Shown here one piece after another: positions 5,585 to 7,179 of a stretch of 7,179 bases of DNA (the first letter of the stretch is position 1; each line of letters opens with the position of its first letter). The notes beneath the pieces were generated by a model. That model was not told the DNA's origin. It did not search any database and was given only the letters and a program-made list of their open reading frames with translations. The position numbers were made by a program, and so were the translations under genes. The stretch is from NCBI GenBank assembly GCA_030591195.1, contig JAUVBO010000122.1:1-7179 (forward strand), in the 5' to 3' direction. Source of the stretch: Pseudomonadota bacterium. Its GTDB lineage: Bacteria > Myxococcota > Polyangia > GCA-2747355 > JACKDQ01.

Positions 5585-6475
5585 CTACACCGCGGGACGA
5601 TCGAGCAACATCCGCGCGATGCGCCGGAAGACCCTCGAGGCGGCGCAGTCGGCGCAGCTCTGCACCAGGGGCCTGCCACGGTCGCCCGACGTCACCACCT
5701 CTGGCTCGATCGGCACGGTGCCGAGGAAGGGCACGTTCATCTCGTCCGCCATGCGCTGCCCGCCGCCGCTGCCAAAGATCTCGACCCGCTCGCCACAGCC
5801 GGGGCAGACAAAGCCGCTCATGTTCTCGATCACTCCGAGCACCGGCAGCTCGACCTGGCGGCAGAAGTTGATGCACCGGCGGACGTCTTGCACGGAGAGC
5901 TCCTGGGGCGTGGTGACGATCACTGCCCCGTCGGGATGCTCGAGCAGCTGGCAGACCGCCAGCGGCTCGTCGCCGGTGCCGGGCGGCGAGTCGACCACGA
6001 GGTAGTCCTGCTGGCCCCACTGGACATCGGTGAGGAACTGCTTGATCAGGTGGTACTTGCGCGGTCCGCGCCAGATCACCGGATCGTCGCGCTTGGGCAG
6101 CAGCAGGCCGACCGACATCGCGCTGATCACGCCCGGCCGGCAGCCGACCCTCACCGGGTCGATCGCCCCGTCCTCGCCGCTGACCTCAGTCCCCTCGATC
6201 CGCAGCAGCTTCGGGATGCTCGGACCGTGGATGTCGACATCTAGCAGGCCAACGCGCTGGCCTTCGAGGGCGAGGGCCGCCGCCAGGTTGACCGCCACGG
6301 TGCTCTTACCCACGCCGCCCTTGCCCGAGAGCACCAGCACCTTGTGGGCAATCTGGCACATCCGCGCCGACAGCCTCTGGCGGGCGCGGAAGTCCTGGTC
6401 CTCCTCGTCGCTGCGCTTGCGCTGGGCCTCGCACGACGCGTCGTCGCAGGCGGCGCAGCTCTTGGTGCGGGTCAT
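5585..6475 (-). CDS. mrp: Mrp/NBP35-family Fe-S cluster carrier ATPase
   Basis: A 296-residue cytoplasmic P-loop protein of the Mrp/NBP35 (ApbC) family, which bind a [4Fe-4S] cluster between protomers and pass it to target enzymes. Motifs in order: N-terminal Cys7-x2-Cys10-x4-Cys15; L-S-G51-K-G-G-V-G-K57-S-T59 (Walker A with both lysines); L-L-D-V-D81-I-H-G-P-S; V-V-D162-S-P-P-G-T-G-D-E (switch II); N-M-S-G-F-V-C224-P-G-C227 (the CPxC cluster site); G-S-G-G-G at 236-240. A further S-C274-A-D-C277 near the end is unusual. Length is normal for the family. There is no fused NifX/ORP domain at the C-terminus, which some relatives carry. The ATG overlaps the stop of the DUF5320 gene (ATGA), so translation is coupled. 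The pair appears driven by the sigma-54 promoter at 6871-6886. Its proximity to a PAS-type regulator suggests the orange-protein-associated branch; that subfamily placement is inference. Confidence 0.93.
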   Translation of the reverse strand: MTRTKSCAACDDASCEAQRKRSDEEDQDFRARQRLSARMCQIAHKVLVLSGKGGVGKSTVAVNLAAALALEGQRVGLLDVDIHGPSIPKLLRIEGTEVSGEDGAIDPVRVGCRPGVISAMSVGLLLPKRDDPVIWRGPRKYHLIKQFLTDVQWGQQDYLVVDSPPGTGDEPLAVCQLLEHPDGAVIVTTPQELSVQDVRRCINFCRQVELPVLGVIENMSGFVCPGCGERVEIFGSGGGQRMADEMNVPFLGTVPIEPEVVTSGDRGRPLVQSCADCAASRVFRRIARMLLDRPAV

Positions 6476-6834
6476 GTTTCTGGCTTCTCCGCGGGGCGCT
6501 CGTCGATCAGCGTGCGGAGGCGATCGAGCTCGGCCTCGAGCGCGGCGGCTCGTCGCTCGAGCAACAGCCGATCATCCGCCGCCGGCTCCTCCCACTGCCG
6601 GCCCCAAGCACCGCGACCCCGAGCACCGCGGCCCTGACCACCGCGGCCCTGACCACCGCGGCCCCGACCACCGCGGCCCTGACCACCGCGGCCGCGGCCC
6701 ATGCCGCGCCCCACGGACGCCCGGCGGCCCGGTGCCGTCAGGTCATCTGCGCCAAGCCCGTCGCCGCAGCGACCGGCGCCCCAGCCGCTCATCGGCCCCA
6801 CTCCCGCCGGTCCGGTTCCATCTTCTCCTGGCAT
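6472..6834 (-). CDS. DUF5320-type protein with Gly/Arg pentapeptide repeats
   Basis: A 120-residue protein of unknown function. The N-terminus M-P-G-E-D-G-T-G-P-A-G-V-G-P-M-S-G-W-G-A-G-R-C matches the recalled DUF5320 signature (MPxGDxTGPxGxGPMTGRGxGxC). Residues 46-80 are seven consecutive pentapeptides of the form G-(Q/R)-G-R-G, the last two degraded, giving a strongly basic flexible arm. Residues 88-112 form a heptad-like helix (L-L-L-E-R-R-A-A-A-L-E-A-E-L-D-R-L), the C-terminal coiled coil usual in this family. The single Cys (23) is in the N-terminal motif. The ATG at 6832-6834 has AGGAG seven bases upstream (6842-6846). It is the first gene of a two-gene operon with Mrp, overlapping it by four bases. 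DUF5320 proteins often neighbour Mrp and NifX-like genes in anaerobes, suggesting a role in Fe-S or Mo-cofactor protein assembly; no activity is known to me. Confidence 0.8.
   Translation of the reverse strand: MPGEDGTGPAGVGPMSGWGAGRCGDGLGADDLTAPGRRASVGRGMGRGRGGQGRGGRGRGGQGRGGQGRGARGRGAWGRQWEEPAADDRLLLERRAAALEAELDRLRTLIDERPAEKPET
6596..6693 (-). repeat. 15-base in-frame tandem repeat (about six copies) in the DUF5320 gene
   Basis: The plus-strand unit is CCGCGGCCCTGACCA. Copies at 6626, 6641 and 6671 are identical. Those at 6611 and 6656 differ at three bases and one base respectively, a partial copy starts at 6686, and a decayed one precedes at 6596. On the coding strand the unit gives the pentapeptide G-Q-G-R-G, with R replacing Q where the unit carries CCC for CCT. 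Because the unit is a multiple of three, copy-number change by replication slippage would lengthen or shorten the arm without a frameshift. Confidence 0.88.
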
Positions 6835-6870
6835 CGCCTTGCTCCTTCTAAGTGATCACACCCGTGCCGC

Positions 6871-6886
6871 TGCATGGAATGAGCCA
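6871..6886 (-). promoter_or_regulatory. Sigma-54 (RpoN) -24/-12 promoter for the DUF5320-mrp operon
   Basis: Read on the minus strand the site is TGGCTCATTCCATGCA. Against TGGCAC-N5-TTGCA it matches 9 of 11 fixed positions. It has the invariant GG and GC dinucleotides with exactly ten bases between them. The predicted start of transcription is near 6860, which gives a 26-base leader containing the AGGAG ribosome site before the ATG at 6834. Geometry is as expected for a real promoter, and the divergent gene encodes a PAS protein of the sigma-54 activator type, which supports the call. Confidence 0.75.
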
Positions 6887-6907
6887 GCGACGCCTCGTCA
6901 CAAATGC

Positions 6908-6931
6908 ACAGAAAACAATTGTGTTTTCCGT
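6908..6931. promoter_or_regulatory. Inverted repeat, candidate upstream activator site
   Basis: ACAGAAAAC (6908-6916) and GTTTTCCGT (6923-6931) are inverted repeats matching at 8 of 9 positions around the six-base spacer AATTGT. They lie in an AT-rich patch of otherwise GC-rich DNA. The centre is about 60 bases upstream of the predicted sigma-54 start and about 90 bases from the start of the divergent PAS regulator. This is a reasonable place for a dimeric sigma-54 activator to bind and also to control its own gene. Function is inferred from position and symmetry only. Confidence 0.45.
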
Positions 6932-6996
6932 CCACCCGCCGCAAGTCCCACCATTGGCGTTCGTGCAAAACGCTCGATTGACGGGCCGTTTCGTTT

Positions 6997-7002
6997 CATA
7001 AT
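6997..7002 (+). promoter_or_regulatory. Possible -10 element (CATAAT) for the PAS regulator gene
   Basis: CATAAT at 6997-7002 is close to TATAAT and would place the transcription start at or beside the ATG at 7009, which would make the message leaderless. A TTGACG lies at 6978-6983, but the 13-base spacing is too short for a normal -35/-10 pair. The lack of a Shine-Dalgarno agrees with a leaderless start, but the evidence is thin. Confidence 0.2.
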
Positions 7003-7008
7003 GAACGA

Positions 7009-7179
7009 ATGTCGTCGGGCCCGGTTCTGTTGCCCCAGTGTCATGACGTGATCCTCGAGTCGATCAACGAAGGGGTCTTCACCGTCGATCTCGAGTGGCG
7101 CATTACTTCCTTCAACCGCGCAGCCGAAAGGATCACCGGCGTCAGCCGCGAGGCGGCCAGCGGCCAGCGCTGCTGCGAC
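7009..7179 (+). CDS. PAS-domain sensor, probable sigma-54-dependent transcriptional activator (N-terminal part)
   Basis: The frame is open from the ATG at 7009 to the right edge (57 codons) and reads MSSGPVLLPQCHDVILESIN followed by E-G-V-F-T-V-D-L-E-W-R-I-T-S-F-N-R-A-A-E-R-I-T-G-V. This is the beginning of a PAS domain: I-x-E-S-I-x-E-G-V-x-x-V-D, then the strand W-R-I-T-x-F-N and helix R-A-A-E-x-I-T-G. The segment after it, ending G-Q-R-C-C-D, is like that of deltaproteobacterial PAS regulators with an AAA+ sigma-54-interacting domain, which often carry cysteines here for redox or metal sensing. The AAA+ and DNA-binding parts would lie beyond the edge and are not seen. No clear Shine-Dalgarno precedes the ATG; the next upstream in-frame codons end at a TGA at 6979-6981 with no other start. 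The neighbouring sigma-54 promoter on the opposite strand fits a local activator. A PAS histidine kinase remains possible. Confidence 0.75.
   Translation, partial: MSSGPVLLPQCHDVILESINEGVFTVDLEWRITSFNRAAERITGVSREAASGQRCCD

Noticed and set aside
6472..6834. The Gly-Arg repeat protein as a substrate of the nearby PAD
   Set aside because: RG motifs are attractive PAD targets, but this PAD carries an export signal and lipid anchor, while the DUF5320 protein has no signal peptide. They should not meet in the living cell.

Overview
The window is GC-rich chromosomal DNA whose genes fit a deltaproteobacterial (Myxococcota or Desulfobacterota-like) bacterium. The clues are lipoproteins with long Asp/Gly/Pro/Ala-rich linkers, a cysteine-rich secreted lipoprotein, a paired ArsA/Get3-type ATPase operon, a DUF5320-type protein, and a PAS-type regulator beside a sigma-54 promoter. 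This lineage call is inference from gene content. No rRNA, tRNA, CRISPR array or insertion sequence is visible. Almost the whole window is coding, and no gene-free stretch exceeds about 175 bases.

Layout. Bases 1-3299 hold four genes on the minus strand, read right to left: a 142-residue single-pass membrane protein (2871-3299), a 658-residue lipoprotein protein-arginine deiminase (PAD, 814-2790, TTG start), a 175-residue cysteine-rich lipoprotein (234-761), and the start of a carboxymuconolactone decarboxylase/AhpD-like protein cut by the left edge (1-149). Gaps of 80, 52 and 84 bases allow co-transcription of at least the first three, but leave room for internal promoters. A 153-base divergent intergenic region separates them from a plus-strand operon of two ArsA/Get3-like ATPases (3453-4364 and 4361-5560) that overlap by four bases. 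This operon converges, with 24 bases between stops, on a minus-strand operon of a DUF5320-type Gly/Arg-repeat protein (6472-6834) and an Mrp/NBP35 Fe-S carrier ATPase (5585-6475), also overlapping by four bases. At the right edge, transcribed divergently from that operon, begins a PAS-domain protein (7009-7179, cut by the edge) that looks like the sensory end of a sigma-54 activator.

How the parts may work together. Three blocks stand out. (1) An extracytoplasmic block: a membrane-anchored PAD with a complete Asp-His-Asp-Cys catalytic set, flanked by a second lipoprotein and a small membrane protein. (2) A paired ATPase whose two subunits have lost different active-site elements, which predicts an obligate heterodimer with one composite hydrolytic site. 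(3) A sigma-54 module: a good -24/-12 promoter with correct spacing lies 26 bases upstream of the DUF5320 start, and the divergent gene encodes a PAS protein of the enhancer-binding type. This resembles the orange-protein (ORP) loci of anaerobic deltaproteobacteria, which pair an Mrp ATPase with a sigma-54 activator. The NifX/ORP gene itself is not in this operon.
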